From NCBI GenBank assembly GCA_020284085.1, contig JACEVL010000278.1, positions 338,501 to 402,500 of the forward strand: a DNA stretch of 64,000 bases, in the 5' to 3' direction. Position numbers and translations under genes: made by a program. The stretch's first letter is position 1; each line of letters starts with the position of its first letter. The notes under the pieces are model-generated. The model was not told where the DNA came from and searched no databases. It saw only the letters and a list, made by a program, of their open reading frames with translations. This DNA comes from Aporrectodea caliginosa. Its lineage: Eukaryota > Annelida > Clitellata > Crassiclitellata > Lumbricidae. Of this stretch, positions 10,327 to 22,480 are shown piece by piece.

Positions 10327-11825
10327 TTCGCTGTTAACCAAGTTCTTCTTCGTCTTCTGATGTCCTTGCTTCTTAAAGGCTACGTCAATCGTAATTATGG
10401 GACCAAAAGAACACGGACAGAAAATTCAGCGCATATCTATAAAGGCCAAGATATGGGCTTTACGAGACCTAACGACGAGTCTACATTGATTAAACAGAAA
10501 GGATTTCTTATTTACAATGCGCAAGGTTACGAAGATGTTTTTACACAGTTACAGTTTTGAGATTTTAGAGTGGAAAAAGGACTATAAATAACATCTTATC
10601 AGATTTCCTCATTGATCCGTTGTGCCTACGACCAGGCTTATTTTGATCATCTTCTTTCATCACGATTAAGCACCTGGTCTGCACTCTGTGGTAGATGTTA
10701 AGTGGAACTGCTAATGGCTATGCTCTCACTGCAACCTGTTATATATATAATGTCATACATACATAGAACGTTCAAAACTAAGGAAGCCATTGCCCAAATT
10801 TACTTTATTTTGATTCTCTTAAGCACACTGTGAACATTAGGATATTTTCTTCAGAAACAGGAAGATGAACAACGGATTTGATGAAAGATAACTTCGCTTA
10901 AATAAACCAAAATATACGAAAACTGCTGCGAGTTCGTTTAATAACGATTTTTTTTTTAAACCATATGGAAAGAATAACTCAATTTCTCATTTAAATTGCT
11001 ATTTAAGAGTAATTTTTGACAGTTTTCGAATCGTTTACATTGACTCTTCTTTCACACTGAAACCTCGAAAAGTTGGGGTCTTCTGGTTTAAGGACCAGAT
11101 GACCTGAGACAAGACCTCGCCATTTAAGGTCCTCTGGTCTCGAGGTAAGGTCTTAATAATACGGGCATTTTGTGAGAGAGACTAAGAAGTACAATTCGCT
11201 AACTCTGTGCTTTCTTATTTAGATTCATGGCTCAATATTGTATAATCAGTGTTTCTCATTCAGAAATACTCTCACGAGAGGTTTTCAACTACCATCAAAC
11301 CCATTCAAAATGCGTTGCTGACTTTAGACAAATATATCCGAAACGTATAAGAATAATTTACATTGTAGAATTTGCTTTTATCAGACGTATTGATATTGAA
11401 AAAGACGCATTACAACTAGAAACTTGGTCGTTGTCACCTTCCAAATAACATAATGCCTGCACTATTACCACCATAAGATGCTGAGTATGCCAGAGCTAAG
11501 TCATGCGCCCCAAACTGATGAGTTGTTACTAAATAGTTCTGATCTTGAAAGCGTGTTTAAATATACGATTTACGAGTTCCATAATATAGAAATGCCTTCA
11601 AGAAATAGGCCTACACAATGATCAACATCAAACGTGAACAACAATACAATCTGAGACACCCTCTTAAACATTTTAAAATTGCGAAAGGAAGTCGCACAAG
11701 ATAGAATATGCCATCATTATGGCCGCCGGTTTTGTGGTCATTCAAAGCGCTTTGTTAAAATGCCACGAAGAAAATTCATAAGATTGAAAGTCAGAAAATA
11801 TTGAATATAGGCAATCGTAGAGTTC
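10327..11825. other. no gene recognised
   Basis: AT-rich, with only short scattered frames (longest 73 codons). No domain, repeat family or RNA gene is apparent. Confidence 0.4.
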
Positions 11826-12260
11826 ATTCATTCATTGAGAGGACTTAGCCTATAAGGCGACCCTCCATAATAACGTACTCTGAGGCGCCATGAGCCAAAC
11901 TTCGGCGATAAAGAACAGGTATCATATGCTTGTAAAAGGTGTATGCTGAGTCCCTAGCTAAAAGAACACACAGATCTGAAGGAAGGTTACTACACGTGGT
12001 CGGTCCTAATACTGAAAAGACACGATGTTGCGCCTTTGAAATGCGCGCAAAGGGAACAACAAGTTCATCTCGAGATGCAGAACGAAGCTTTCCGCGGCCC
12101 GCCAAACCGTAAGTGGGCAACTAAGCTCCCGCCAAGTAGGCAGGGGCTATCTCTAACAGGTACCGCTAGACCTAGACCGAAATTGTAATTTCAATACCCT
12201 GGGAAACAGGAAGCCAGTGGAGCAAGTTAAGTCATTAGTAATAGCGATATGTGGGCTTCC
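11826..12260 (-). pseudogene. L2-like LINE C-terminal fragment
   Basis: Read downward from 12260: LLHWLPVSQGIEI, then about 45 codons later PAYLAG, then LRSASRDELVVPFARIS, and RVFSVLGPTTCSNLPSDL before SASE-like HGASEY. This is the standard C-terminal order of the L2/CR1 group, as in the better copy at 19259-20287. The tail ends in an AATG repeat at about 11826-11842. In-frame stops near 12170 show it is dead. Confidence 0.75.
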
Positions 12261-13340
12261 CTGTCCAACAATATTTCACTCTGGTAAACGATGGAAGCAC
12301 ATTCATCCTGAGTGTAAGATGGTTGTAGCACGTTTTTGGTAACTCTTATACATATTTGATGATCTCATGATTAGGATATGGCTACTGCCAGAAGACTGCG
12401 CAGCCGGGGTGAAAGATTTTACCTTGTCATGTCTTTAAATTTAGGCTATAATATCAATAGTTCGAAAATGTGTCTGTTTATGTCTCTGAAAGCTCTTCTC
12501 CGAGTTTATCATGACAATAGTATCTATTTAAAAAGAAGTGAAATTGATACTACACCACGTCGAATACGATATGCTACAAATTTCCTCATTGCACCTTTTT
12601 CTTACGAACAGTCATTTCACAATCTGTCTAAAATTTGAGTCACCATGTAAAAAGAACTTCCAGCGTGGGCAATATACTGGAACGAAGTACATTTCAAGGG
12701 GCTGTGACACCTTTTCTCAGCTACGTGTGTCAAGTTCATCTAGACGAGATAATCACCATCAAAAAGGTTGAATATCTCAAAGGTGTTCTAGCTATAAAAG
12801 CTACAAGAGAAAATGTTGTCTTGCAATAGATATAATATTTAAAATTTTGCTCCTAAAGTTAAAGGCCGATACCAGAAAACATGCCAGAAACACCTAAAAT
12901 ATCAAAACTCGAATCACATCAACGATCGCATAAGAAGCTTGGCGTGCAACAGAAGTAGTCGCCCACGCGAGTGCAGAAACAAGAAATGTCAAACTCTTAG
13001 CCCTTCCAGATACACTTTCAGACAGCAATATTTTACTAGAGGAATTTCAGCCTGAGTTCTGGATTGGTCGAAGTGCGCTTCAACCGGCGCACATCATCAT
13101 CACGGACTACAACGAAAGACGTCGTCCGCCACTTATATAATTCAAGGCCAGCCTAAGCCTAGGTGACTCAACTGTAAAATGAAAATTCGATGTTTAACAA
13201 GGAGCAATACAATTTTTTATCCTCAGGCGTTGAACGTAAAAGCTATGAATAATCTCTTATGAAGAACAATCAAAGACAAAAATTGCTTGACTTTCAGCTA
13301 AGTCGAGGAATGTCCAAGCAGATCGCGAAAACGGTATCTA
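12261..13340. other. no gene recognised
   Basis: Overlapping short frames lie around 12378-12830 on the plus strand. None shows a known motif, and codon use does not distinguish them from background. Confidence 0.4.
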
Positions 13341-13344
13341 AGCC

Positions 13345-14652
13345 ACCGGAGATTCAAATAATTTCCGTGAGGGACAATGTTTGATGGAAAATTCATCAAC
13401 AAAATGCTGGCCTGCATTCGAAGACATCGTCCAAGCCATATAGCAAATTTACATGGCGAAGATGCCAAGCGGATGGATCCCTTGGAATAACCGACGCACA
13501 TCACCATCACCATCACCATCCTAGCTTTCTGTGCAGTGATGATCCATAAGGAACTTGCTTAAGGATTAAATAGTTCCAATGATAAGGGCCGTCTTTAAAG
13601 AGACTGGAGGCATTATCAATTATTTGGGAACTACATCTTATGAATAAATCCCGAAATAATAAGATGAATTCTGAATTGTTAACTTGGTTTTTGATCAATA
13701 CATTGGTCCAATGCTCCAGAGCATTGACATTTATCGAGGACCTCGTTTTCGTCCAAGTAGAAGTTTGTCACATACTAAATGCACTTTAGTTTGCTAGGAC
13801 CTTCAAACTGCAAAATGGCAACACGCATAGATCATTTGGTGAAACCGATAGTGTTCAACTTTTCAGCCGACATCATAAGCTTTGCTTAAACACAGCTGGA
13901 AGCTGAACATTTCGCTAAATGCAGATAATATTTTTTAACTATAGATTGTCATCCTTGGAGATGCTTCTGCATTGCGGATGATTAATTCACAACTCTGAGA
14001 TGCCATGCTATTGGATTTTAAAAAAAATTCTTACAGTGTGACAGAATTTTACTGTAGAACAGTAATGTTGATTAGTGGTAAAATGTGCCAAATTCCGATC
14101 CGAACGTTATTTAAAGTGCTGCATGTTCAAACTTGATGCACTATCAATATTCGGCGGACCACAAACATTCCGCCCATTAACGTCGGATATGTTTTATCGA
14201 TATGAAAGCTGGACGCTCAAAATGGCCCTTGAGAAGAAGCCGTATGCCCTGCAACGATGGCTTCCTCCCACCGGGATCGCCGGGAGTTGTGAAAGTGGTG
14301 AGTTCAGCTGAGGAACGACTGCTTCACGCTGTAATTGGGAATGAATGCTGTGTTTTGCGAGGCTTGTTTTCACCTATTATCCAATATTGCCTCCGCCCAA
14401 GTCTTTGAGAAAAACTTTATCCCACGCGTACTTTACAAACGCTTGCTCTTGGTCTAACCCAACTGTATACCTGACTGATTTTCCTCAAACGATTTAACTC
14501 TTAATAGCGTTCTCTATTGTAACTGGTTGCTATTTGTCAAACTGTCAGAAAATAAAACGAATATACTATCCGGAGAATCACGAAAATACCAAATATACTG
14601 TCCGCATCAACAACGCAGAAATACACAGGTGAATAGAAATGACTGCTCTTGG
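13345..14652. repeat. interspersed repeat, copy A (carries a PAWWGY LINE tail)
   Basis: This 1.3-kb stretch is highly similar to 20280-20802 plus 22485-23221. Shared landmarks are the (CATCAC)n stretch near 13500, GATGATCCA, and GAAACCGATAGTG near 13840. From about 14200 it contains the C-terminal end and 3' UTR of the PAWWGY LINE (ATAAAACGAATATAC near 14553), present in both copies, so the LINE was part of the repeat before it spread. At 13886-13900 copy A keeps the sequence TTTGCTTAAACACAG, the empty site for the piggyBac element found in copy B. Confidence 0.9.
14202..14575 (+). pseudogene. PAWWGY-family LINE C-terminus and 3' UTR
   Basis: Encodes RLLHAVIGNECCVLRGLFSP and further remnants of LRPS...FIPRVLYKRL across frameshifts. 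The 3' UTR matches the copies at 7497-7618 and 23040-23135 almost base for base (TCAAACTGTCAGAAAATAAA). Confidence 0.8.
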
Positions 14653-14884
14653 GAATTAAGATTGACTCTTTATTAGTCAATGGGAAAAGATTAACTGACT
14701 CAGCAAAGATGGCCAACAAAGTTAACGATTTTTTACTGGTTTTGCACAATCACTATCTCAGAGATTTCTGATTTTCCTACCCTTTTTGAGAAATACCTGA
14801 ACCCACCCTTCCTAATTTCTTGGAACTTAGCGAAACATCTCCTAAAGAAAAGCTGAATTTTGGCCGCATTATTCATCTGTCATA
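14653..14884. other. no feature recognised
   Basis: A short spacer of AT-rich sequence between repeat copy A and the LINE that starts near 14885. Confidence 0.4.
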
Positions 14885-16590
14885 GTAAATGAGTTGATGA
14901 TATTGATCACTGTATTGCTATTACTACATCAAACAATATTGCTAAGCCTTTAGCTAAAATAATTATTAATTGCTCGTTTACTTCAGGCATTGTACCCCAA
15001 GCTTTAAATATGGCAAAAGTTGTTCCTGTCATTAGGAGATGAGGGAGAGATAAAGTATCTAATTATAGACCTATCTATGTTCTTCCATTATATTATTTTC
15101 AAAATTTCCTGAAGAAATAAAGTATGATCGTCTTAATAATTTTATTACAAAAGCTAATATCCTATTCTCATCTCAACATGGTTTACAATGTGGACGCTCC
15201 ACTTTCATGCCCTTACTGAGTATGCAAGATAAGATTTCTAATGCAATTGAGAATAATGAATACTCTCTGAGAGTTTTTCTTGACCTAGCCAAGGCGTTTG
15301 ATACTGTGGGTCACAATATTTTATTAAAGAAACTAAATGATTACTGTGTACGAGGTACTCATCTCAACTGGTTCGCAAGCTATTTTGAGAATCGCTTGCA
15401 GCTTGTTTGCTGCAGTGGTGTCTTCTACTATGCGTGCAATTAATTTTGGTGTTCCCCAGGGATCGAATCTGGGTCCTTTTTAATTCCTCATCAACATAGA
15501 CAACCTTCCTAATGTTTAATCGAATTTGTTTTTTATTCTGTTCGCTGGTAATACCAATATCTCTTATTCTCACGGTTCGTTGAACAGGTTTTTTCATATT
15601 GTGAATATTGAGCTAACCTTTGTTGCAGACTGGCTGTGTGCTTACAAGCTAACGCGCAATATTGATAAAACTAGCTACATGCTCTTCAACTCTCATAGAA
15701 AAAGCTGTCCCTCCGAGTATGCTAATCTGTACAGTGTACATTGATGGTGTTCCTATTACTCATGTTGAATCAACTGTATTCTTGGGTGTTTATGTAGACC
15801 GACACTTAACATGGAAAGAGTACATAACAAAATATTTCCTCCAAAATTGCTAAGAATATTGGCATTTTATCTCGTATTTCTCATCTATTACCATCTTACA
15901 TTCGTACTACTCTGTATTACTCACCCATTTATATCTACCTGACTTACTGTCATATGATATGGGAATCAACTAACAAATCTAGGCTCCATAGCTCAACTAT
16001 CCTGCAGAAGCGCGCTGTCCGTTTCTTAGCAGGTGTTCCCTATGCATCTCACACTAGGCAAATAATTATTTTCTGAGTGTTTGCATTATTAAGGATTGAA
16101 CAGATAAGGATCGCTCAAATTCTGGAATTTATGTATCGCTATGATCATGACTTGTAACCACTGGTGTGCAAAGGCTTCTTTTATCATACTTCCAGCATCC
16201 ATTCTTACAACACGAGAGGTTCGAATTTTATTCTCTATTAAATCGAGTGGTACCTTAGTATGGAATAACATCCCTCCAGCTATTCGTTCTTCGCCTCATT
16301 GATTTTATTTAAAAAAGCAACGCTCCCTCTTAGTTAATTAAATTAATCGACTTAAATTAAATAACTCGTCTGTATTGCTATTTTAGTTAAGATTTATATT
16401 CTTTTGTTAATGTAGTTTAATGGACTCGTCTTATGTTAAGTATCGACTGGCTGTCATTTAACGGGATCCATGATCCCTTCTGGCCGCGTGTAACCAACAT
16501 GTCTAATCATTGCCTCATTATTTCATAGTTTGTTGTTCTCTTCTTATAATGGTTACAAAAATAAACGATTGATTGAAATGATTGATTGAA
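14885..16590 (+). pseudogene. CR1-like LINE, RT domain, 5'-truncated
   Basis: Frames give IAKPLAKIIINCSFTSGIVP (about 14935-15000), VFLDLAKAFDTVGHNILL (near 15270-15330), remnants of the GVPQGS box near 15450 and of a FADD box (here FAGN) near 15540, then FLGVYVDRHLTWKEYI (15780-15830). The 3' UTR holds a GGGATC-CAT-GATCCC stem-loop (16463-16477) and ends AATAAACGATTGATTGAA. There are many frameshifts and the catalytic box is mutated. The same 3' UTR follows again at 16591-17390. Confidence 0.85.
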
Positions 16591-16743
16591 ATAGATTATT
16601 TTGTCTGTAATACTATTTAGTTAAAATTGTGGTAAATTAGATGATTTTATCTGTAATGCTATTTTAGTTAAGATTATCTATTCTTTTGGTAATGTGACTT
16701 ATGTTTCTTTTAGATTTGTTTGATTTCGAGCCCAATGCCTACT
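16591..16743 (+). repeat. second LINE 3' UTR, left part
   Basis: This repeats the 3' UTR of the preceding LINE (GCTATTTTAGTTAAGAT, TCTTTTGGTAATGT) and is cut at 16743 by a transposon. Its right part resumes at 17234. Confidence 0.75.
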
Positions 16744-17224
16744 GGTGTCACGACAACGCGTCGAACGACATTTCGTCCTCGACACTTCGTCTACAGACAT
16801 TTCGTCGAACGACAATTCGTCTACAAAGTTATTTGATATTGTCACTTTAAAATGGAAGCTGGATTGATGAAAAACTGTTTCCCGAAATGGAAGTGGGAAT
16901 GATGAAAACATTCCTGTGTTGAAATAGAAGCTTAATTGATCGAAATAATTTTTCCCGTAAATAGAAGCTGGAAATCAACCTGGATGCATGGATGAAAATA
17001 GGTTTCATTCAATAGAAGCTGGATTGATAAAATAATCTTGTCAGTAATAATACGCTGGATTCCTGAGAATATATAGCACGTTTTAGCGAAACTATAAGAA
17101 AGCGGCCTCTGTTGATTAGCCGTAATGGATACAGATACCCTTGTAGACGAAATGTCGTTAGACGAAGTGTCGTAGACGAAATGTCGTTAGACGAAATGTC
17201 GCTAGACGAGTTGTCGGAAGAACC
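16744..17224. mobile_element. Mutator-like non-autonomous element (9-bp TSD)
   Basis: The borders carry an exact 9-bp duplication, ATGCCTACT, at 16735-16743 and 17225-17233. Terminal inverted repeats of roughly 80-90 bp begin GGTGTCACGACAACGCGTC and, from the other end, GGTTCTTCCGACAACTCGTC. They are built of repeated CGACATTTCGTC words in opposite orientation. The middle contains several degenerate copies of GGAAGCTGGATTGATGAAAA. It sits in a LINE 3' UTR, and the same UTR at 32571-32770 shows the region without it. Nine-base duplications and long inverted ends suit the Mutator superfamily. No transposase is present. Confidence 0.8.
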
Positions 17225-17233
17225 ATGCCTACT

Positions 17234-17390
17234 CCAATTCAAGTATCGATTGGCCGTCTTTCCTTTCCTGTCTGTATTTTTTTAATGTTTAGGCGTCCCT
17301 GCTTAGCCATTACATGTCAAACCGTTTATTGTTTTCACTTGTTTTTTCTCTTCTGATGGCTACATAAATAAATGATTGAATGATTGAAAA
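17234..17390 (+). repeat. second LINE 3' UTR, right part
   Basis: Continues the LINE tail past the Mutator-like element and ends AATAAATGATTGAATGATTGA. Closely similar to 32600-32770. Confidence 0.8.
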
Positions 17391-17394
17391 CAGA

Positions 17395-17580
17395 GAAGCA
17401 TGGACGAATATTTTTTTATACATCTAGAATCTTAGTGAAACACATTCCCTATACGGTGAACATGAGAGACACTGGAAACAGTTTGAGTTGGTTGGGTGAA
17501 GTCTCCATTTCTTAAATATTCAGCAATTATCTCCATGTCCCGGTTCAGTGCTTTCTAAAGTTCCATGATCGGTATGCTCA
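17395..17580. repeat. 185-bp interspersed repeat, copy 1
   Basis: Matches 24290-24475 in the same orientation, with shared words CATCTAGAATCT, GAGACACTGGAAACA, CTCCATGTCCCG and TTCCATGATCG. It immediately precedes the fibre-like coding remnant here and a gypsy element at the other site. Confidence 0.85.
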
Positions 17581-17589
17581 GGACCCAGC

Positions 17590-19200
17590 AATTAGGAATT
17601 GCGTGCTTGAAAAGGCCACTGCCGCAAAACTGTACGCAGACGAGAATGAGACAAAGCTGAACGTAGCTGCCTGGCAGTACGCGAATGAAAAGCAAATGCC
17701 GCCAAAAGTAGGCCGATGACAGGGAAACAGCGTTGAACGTAACGGTTAGGTCGTATACAGACCAAAAAGATGCCGCTACCAGAGAATACGCAGGTGAAAA
17801 GGCTAACTCCGGCACACATTACGCAGACGAGCAGAATACTATAATCAGAGACGCTCACGTACTCAAAGCCTGCGATAATTTGGCGATGGATGGTAAAAGA
17901 GTGACAGGTCTTTATATAATTGCCTTAACATCCAACAGCGACGTGGAGAGCATCTCGCAAGTGATAAAGATGGTAACCGACTGAACGACAAGGTTAAATA
18001 GAGTCCCCGTGCCTACGGAGCCAATGAACGTGACCAATAAACAATACGTGGATAGTACTGGATACCCAGACCGCTGTCGTCAAGCGGTATGTAGACAATA
18101 AAAATCCCACCGTCAGACAATGCGTGGTTGACAAGGACGCGATTGTTATGTGTTATGATATAGGCAACCTCAAGATACTGAACCATAGTGGCAACATGCC
18201 ACGCAAACCACTTACCCATGACTGTGCAAGCTTTACGGCCACCGCCAGTTAAGTAATCGGCGAGTGCCCAGCACCTTTGGCATTCAACCCATACATCTTA
18301 GTAGCTTCCACATCCCTGGGCGCGGTTGGGTTGCCAGCAGTCATACTGAAGCTTGCCTACAGATTGAATGCTAGACGCCCATCCGCATATGGAAAGTCCG
18401 ACTGCGTCTGAATTTTTCAGGAATCGCGTCCTCGAAGATAAGTAGGTGCGTTTCGAATAGCGATGGACTTATTATATTTACCTCAAACGCCCCATTAAGC
18501 ACACGACGGTGGCAGGACTTTTGCGTCGACTCTGTTGTGGCATATAAATACTACAAGTTTACGATCCTTACCTGTGAAGTATCAGAATATTTAACCGGCG
18601 TTACCAAATTACAGATCTACACGTATTTCAAGGATGGGGATTCGATGGTAATAAGACTGTACGATGGGTGACTCATTCCACAAGAATCGAGAATATCTCC
18701 TTCAAAAATGAAGAAATAAATATGCATAAATACAGCCTATATGATTTGGTTGGTCTAACCAACTAGGGATAAGAAATCACGAAACCCACCGCTGATATCT
18801 TGTCAGCGGTGCTCCAGGAGTACATCGATTTTGTGTCAAATGTAATCCTTTGTGTCAAAGGTAATCCTTTGACACAAGGCACCCGCGATATTCACGACTA
18901 GGGTAATGTGCATTCCAAGTCAAACGGTTTTGCGAATTGAGGCTAAAAAGAGAGGAAGTACTACCAAGCCGTCGGTTGAGTTAAACATAACCCTATTAGA
19001 GGAGTAATAGCAACCAAGTCATTATATCCAACGCTAACAGACCCGACAATATCGGTTGAGAAGACTCCAGAGACCATGGACCCGGCTGAGACGACACTAC
19101 AGACTTTTCGCTTGCAGAAAATCAGTGATCTCAAAGCTCTCCTCCGATCGGAAGTCGAGACCAGCAGCTCCCTCTACAAAATGTACCGCAGAGCTGGGAA
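17590..19200 (+). pseudogene. degenerate fibre-like structural gene region, possibly Maverick-derived
   Basis: Several frames carry short repeats of the type YAD(E/Q) spaced by about 14 residues (17625-17840: KLYADENE, AWQYANEK, YTDQKDAATREYAG, HYADEQNT). Further on are EPMNVTNKQYVDS (near 18030) and KRYVDNKNPT (near 18085). NKQYVD repeats are typical of phage-like and large-transposon fibre proteins. Farther on, a frame at about 19056-19205 reads FRLQKISDLKALLRSEVE and LYKMYRRAGN, resembling a small protein that I associate with Maverick-like elements. Stops and frameshifts are numerous. The repeat signature is clear. The Maverick assignment is inference and rests partly on the polymerase remnant at 2600-2905. 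Confidence 0.5.
18850..18877. repeat. perfect 12-bp hairpin
   Basis: TTGTGTCAAAGG and its exact complement are separated by TAAT. A nearby partial third copy of the arm (18835-18848) suggests a local inverted duplication. Confidence 0.9.
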
Positions 19201-19209
19201 TATGGTTAA

Positions 19210-20275
19210 GTTATTATTATTATTACAGTAGTTTTATATAGCGCCTTTTCAAGACAGTCTACTCAGGAGCGCTCCCAGCCCAACCTCGGTCAAACAGGAC
19301 AATCTTAAGGCTAGAGAAGAACTGAGCAGAGTGTCCTATTGAGGTCAGACGCAGTGCCACCGGAAGCCCATTCCAGGTCAACGGGCCAGCCACAGAGAAG
19401 GCGCGGCGCTGTCGGATAGCAGTCCGAGCACGGGGGACAAGGAACTCTGCTTGCACCGCTGAGCGTAACGAGCCACGACGCGGAACAGTCACAGTAGGGC
19501 AGCAGAGTTCCCGCAGATATGGAGGAGCCAGGCCCTCAGTGCAGCGCCGGACCAATGCAGAGACCCGGTAGGCAATGCGCTGCGGATAGGGGAGCCAATG
19601 GAGGACATCCCGAACGTACCAGGAGACTCGAGAGAACTTAGGGATGCGGCCCACAAGGCGGGCAGCCGTGCGCAGGACTCTGTTAAGGCATTTAAGCCGG
19701 CAAGCCGGGAGCCCATCATATATGGCACTACAGTAGTCCAGACGTGAGACTACGAAGGAATGAACCAGCGTAGAAGCAGCATCTGGGGAGAGGGACCGGG
19801 ATATCACCCTGAGTTGCCGGAGCTGGTAGTAACAGCTACGGCAAAGGAGATTAATGTGTTGGACAAACGTAAGCTCCTGGTCTAGGGTTACTCCCAGGTC
19901 TCGGACTGAGGATGACAAGGTGAGGTGCGGATATTTTGAGGTAATGGAAGCAAGGTCTACCTTAGCAAGCTGCTGACGGGTGCCAAGCCAGATAAGCTGT
20001 GTCTTGGTCGGGTTAAGCCGCAAGCGGTTTGATGACATCCAGGCTTGCAGGGTCTCAATGGCCCGGTTCATTGTTTCTACCGCAGAGATCGCCTGCCCCG
20101 CCAAGCAGTGGGCGTACGCTTGAATGTCATCAGCGTACGATTGGCTCAGGGTAGCCCCAGCCGCAAGCAGGGGTCCCAGGTCAGCAGTGAAGATTATGTA
20201 CAGAAGAGGACCAAGGACGGAGCCCTGGGGTAAACCAAATGGTGCAGGGACCCAAGAGGACTTAGTGGATCTCCA
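19210..20275 (-). pseudogene. L2-like LINE, RT domain, best-preserved copy
   Basis: One uninterrupted minus-strand frame (20287 down to 19259) runs from FGLPQGSVLGPLLYIIF through the catalytic box SYADDIQAYAH. It continues through RLRLNPTKTQLIWLGT, SRLDYCSAIYDGLP, LHWLPYPQRIAYRVSALVRR and FSVAGPLTWNGLP to SAPE-stop. It is 5'-truncated, lacking the endonuclease and N-terminal RT. The 3' tail has GGGAGCGCTCCTGAGTAGA, then AAAGGCGCTATATAAA, and ends in (TAA)n at 19210-19225. It abuts or interrupts interspersed repeat copy B at about 20275-20280. The catalytic residues are present, but the truncation makes it inactive on its own. Confidence 0.92.
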
Positions 20276-20279
20276 CCGG

Positions 20280-20802
20280 ATATTCAAACCATTTCACGTG
20301 GGGGGAAATGTTTGATGGAAAATGCATCAACAAAATGCTGGCCTGCAGTCGAAGACATGGTCCAAGCCACATAGCAAATTTACATGGCGAAGATGCCAAG
20401 CGGATGGATCCCTTGGAATAACCGACGCACATCACCATCACCATCACCATCCTAGCTTTCTGTGCAGTGATGATCCACAAGGAACTTGCTTAAGGACGAA
20501 ATAGTTACAATGATAAGGGCCGTCTTTAAAGAGACTGGAGGCATTATCAATTATTTGGGAACTACATCTTATGAATAAATCCCGAAATAATAAGATGAAT
20601 TCTGAATTGTTAACTTGGTTTTTGATCAATACATTGGTCCAATGCTCCAGAGCATTGACATTTATCGAGGACCTCGTTTTCGTCCAAGTAGAAGTTTGTC
20701 ACATATTAAATGCACTTTAGTTTGCTAGGACCTTCAAACTGCAAAATGGCAACACGCATAGATCATTTGGTGAAACCGATAGTGTTCAGCTCTTTGCTTT
20801 AA
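20280..20802. repeat. interspersed repeat, copy B, left part
   Basis: Nearly identical to 13345-13880. It stops at the TTAA at 20799-20802, where a piggyBac element is inserted, and continues at 22481. Confidence 0.92.
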
Positions 20803-21099
20803 CCCTCTAAGGGACAAGATTTTTTTTGGTCTGCAAAATGTTCACAGCTAACACAAATACATTGTCTAGGGTTCTCCTGTCTACATAATGTAGTTTATTT
20901 TATACTTAGTAGCACACATTTGCATTATGGTCACTTTTATTTTATGGGACAGATATGTCCCATTGTCCGTTAGGCAGTAAAAGTACATTTTTGTGCTATG
21001 TTGGACTATGTTGATTAAATGTCAGAATATGATCATGTACCACGTAGCAACGAATTTTATTGAACAGATATGATAGATAGATAGTCAGTGTGGAACTTG

Positions 21100-21720
21100 G
21101 TGCAACAGTTACGGTCACTTTGCAAACATTGAGCACCACTACAGGTGAAATATTGACCTGTTATCTTTGCCACTCTTGTGAATACGCTTGCATCTCTTCC
21201 TGTCGGGCAAGATGTGAGGCAAATGATTATGTATCAACACTGGAGACGCCTTTCTTTGATGGCTCCAGTCGGTAAAAGCATTCCTCCTGGAAGTACAAAT
21301 ACCTATGAGACCACGAACCACCTGCTGTCTGAACTCCAAATGTGTTATTTTGGTGTCTGTTGGGACACTTTTTTCAAGTAGCCATTCACCATTGCTTTGT
21401 CCAGGCTATCAAACATCACTCTCAGATAATACTTCTATCGGCATCAAATTCTATTCCATAATACGATTTCAGCTGGTCTTCCAGATCAACTCCTCCCACA
21501 TAATTATTTGTTGTATTCTTTAACCCATGATAGAACGTTGATAACAACCTTCACAGCGGAACTTTCTGACGTCTATCTATAGGTTCTGTACCTATGTATG
21601 GTTCCGAATTGGATATGAGATGGACAGCCTTTGTGTCCATCCACATCAAAAAGTTCATCTGCTTGTCCTTTGTTTGGAGGGACTGACTGCCCCCTCTTGT
21701 ATGCTTGCAGGCCCTAGCCA
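21100..21720 (-). pseudogene. piggyBac transposase, C-terminal remnant
   Basis: Reading downward from 21720: RGGSQSLQTKDKQ, then LMWMDTKAVHLISNSE, like the W-x-D-x-K-x-V-x-x-L/I-S motif in the catalytic region of DDE_Tnp_1_7. A frame near 21500-21430 gives YVGGVDLEDQLKSYYG, matching the diagnostic (M/V)GGVDL-DQ--SYY motif of the family. The remainder is broken by stops. The N-terminal half is missing, replaced by or lost next to the (TATG)n tract. Confidence 0.88.
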
Positions 21721-22030
21721 TATTTGTATGTATGCATGTGTATATGTATGTATGTAGGTATGTATGTATGCATGTATGTATGTATGTATATATATATGTA
21801 CATATGGATGTATATATATGTAAGTTCATATGTATGTATCTGTGTATGTGTGAATTCGTGAATGTATGTGTGTAAGTGTGAATGTATTTATGTATGTCTC
21901 TATGCATGCATATATGTATGTATGCATGTATGTATGTGTGCATGTTGTATATATATATATATGTATGTTTGTATGTATGTGCATATGTGTGTATAATATG
22001 TATGTATGTATGAATGCAAGCCTGCATGAA
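21721..22030. repeat. (TATG)n microsatellite
   Basis: About 300 bases of interrupted TATG/TATA/CATG tetranucleotides inside the piggyBac element. Confidence 0.95.
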
Positions 22031-22480
22031 TGCATCTATGTTGGTTTTTACAATGACCTTTCATGAACAGGCATTTTGTACATGAATTTTATGATATTGC
22101 TTAAGGGACAATGGGACATACATGTTCCATGCAGATTTTCTTTAAAATCTGCAAGACTGTGATAGGAATGGTTCTTGTCAATGAATATCCTTTTTGTGAA
22201 GAGTCGATGTACATTATTTAAAAGCTTTGTAATGTCGTATTCCTCTGTGTGAAAAAATAAAAAATGACAAAGTTTGTATTTTATTTAAAAAAAATTAATA
22301 ATCTTAAAATAAAAATATCTGACCCATAGAATGTGCGGGAACTCATGAAAAGGTTACAGTTAGATTGATCAAACACTTAACAAATAAATAAAATCGTTAA
22401 ACAAACCAATTTGCTCAATTTAATAAATCCAGGCACTTTTTTCTGACATGGGACATATATGTCCCATATCCCTTACAGGG

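Larger units (their letters stand above)
20803..22480 (-). mobile_element. piggyBac-superfamily element
   Basis: The left end starts CCCTCTAAGGGACA directly after TTAA. The right end is the inverted CCCTGTAAGGGATATGGG followed by TGAA, which I read as a mutated TTAA duplicate. The paralogous repeat copy A shows the uninterrupted site with a single TTAA. Inside, the palindrome GGGACATATATGTCCC (22450-22465) recurs in variant form near both ends (20945, 22108). A decayed transposase lies on the minus strand at about 21100-21720, with a (TATG)n expansion beside it. The element is 1678 bp, shorter than autonomous piggyBacs, so part of the gene is lost. Confidence 0.92.

Noticed and set aside
13298..13519. 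Met-Val repeat frame on the minus strand (and 20262-20480) as a small gene
   Set aside because: It arises from the (CATCAC)n tract in the interspersed repeat and is not preserved outside it.
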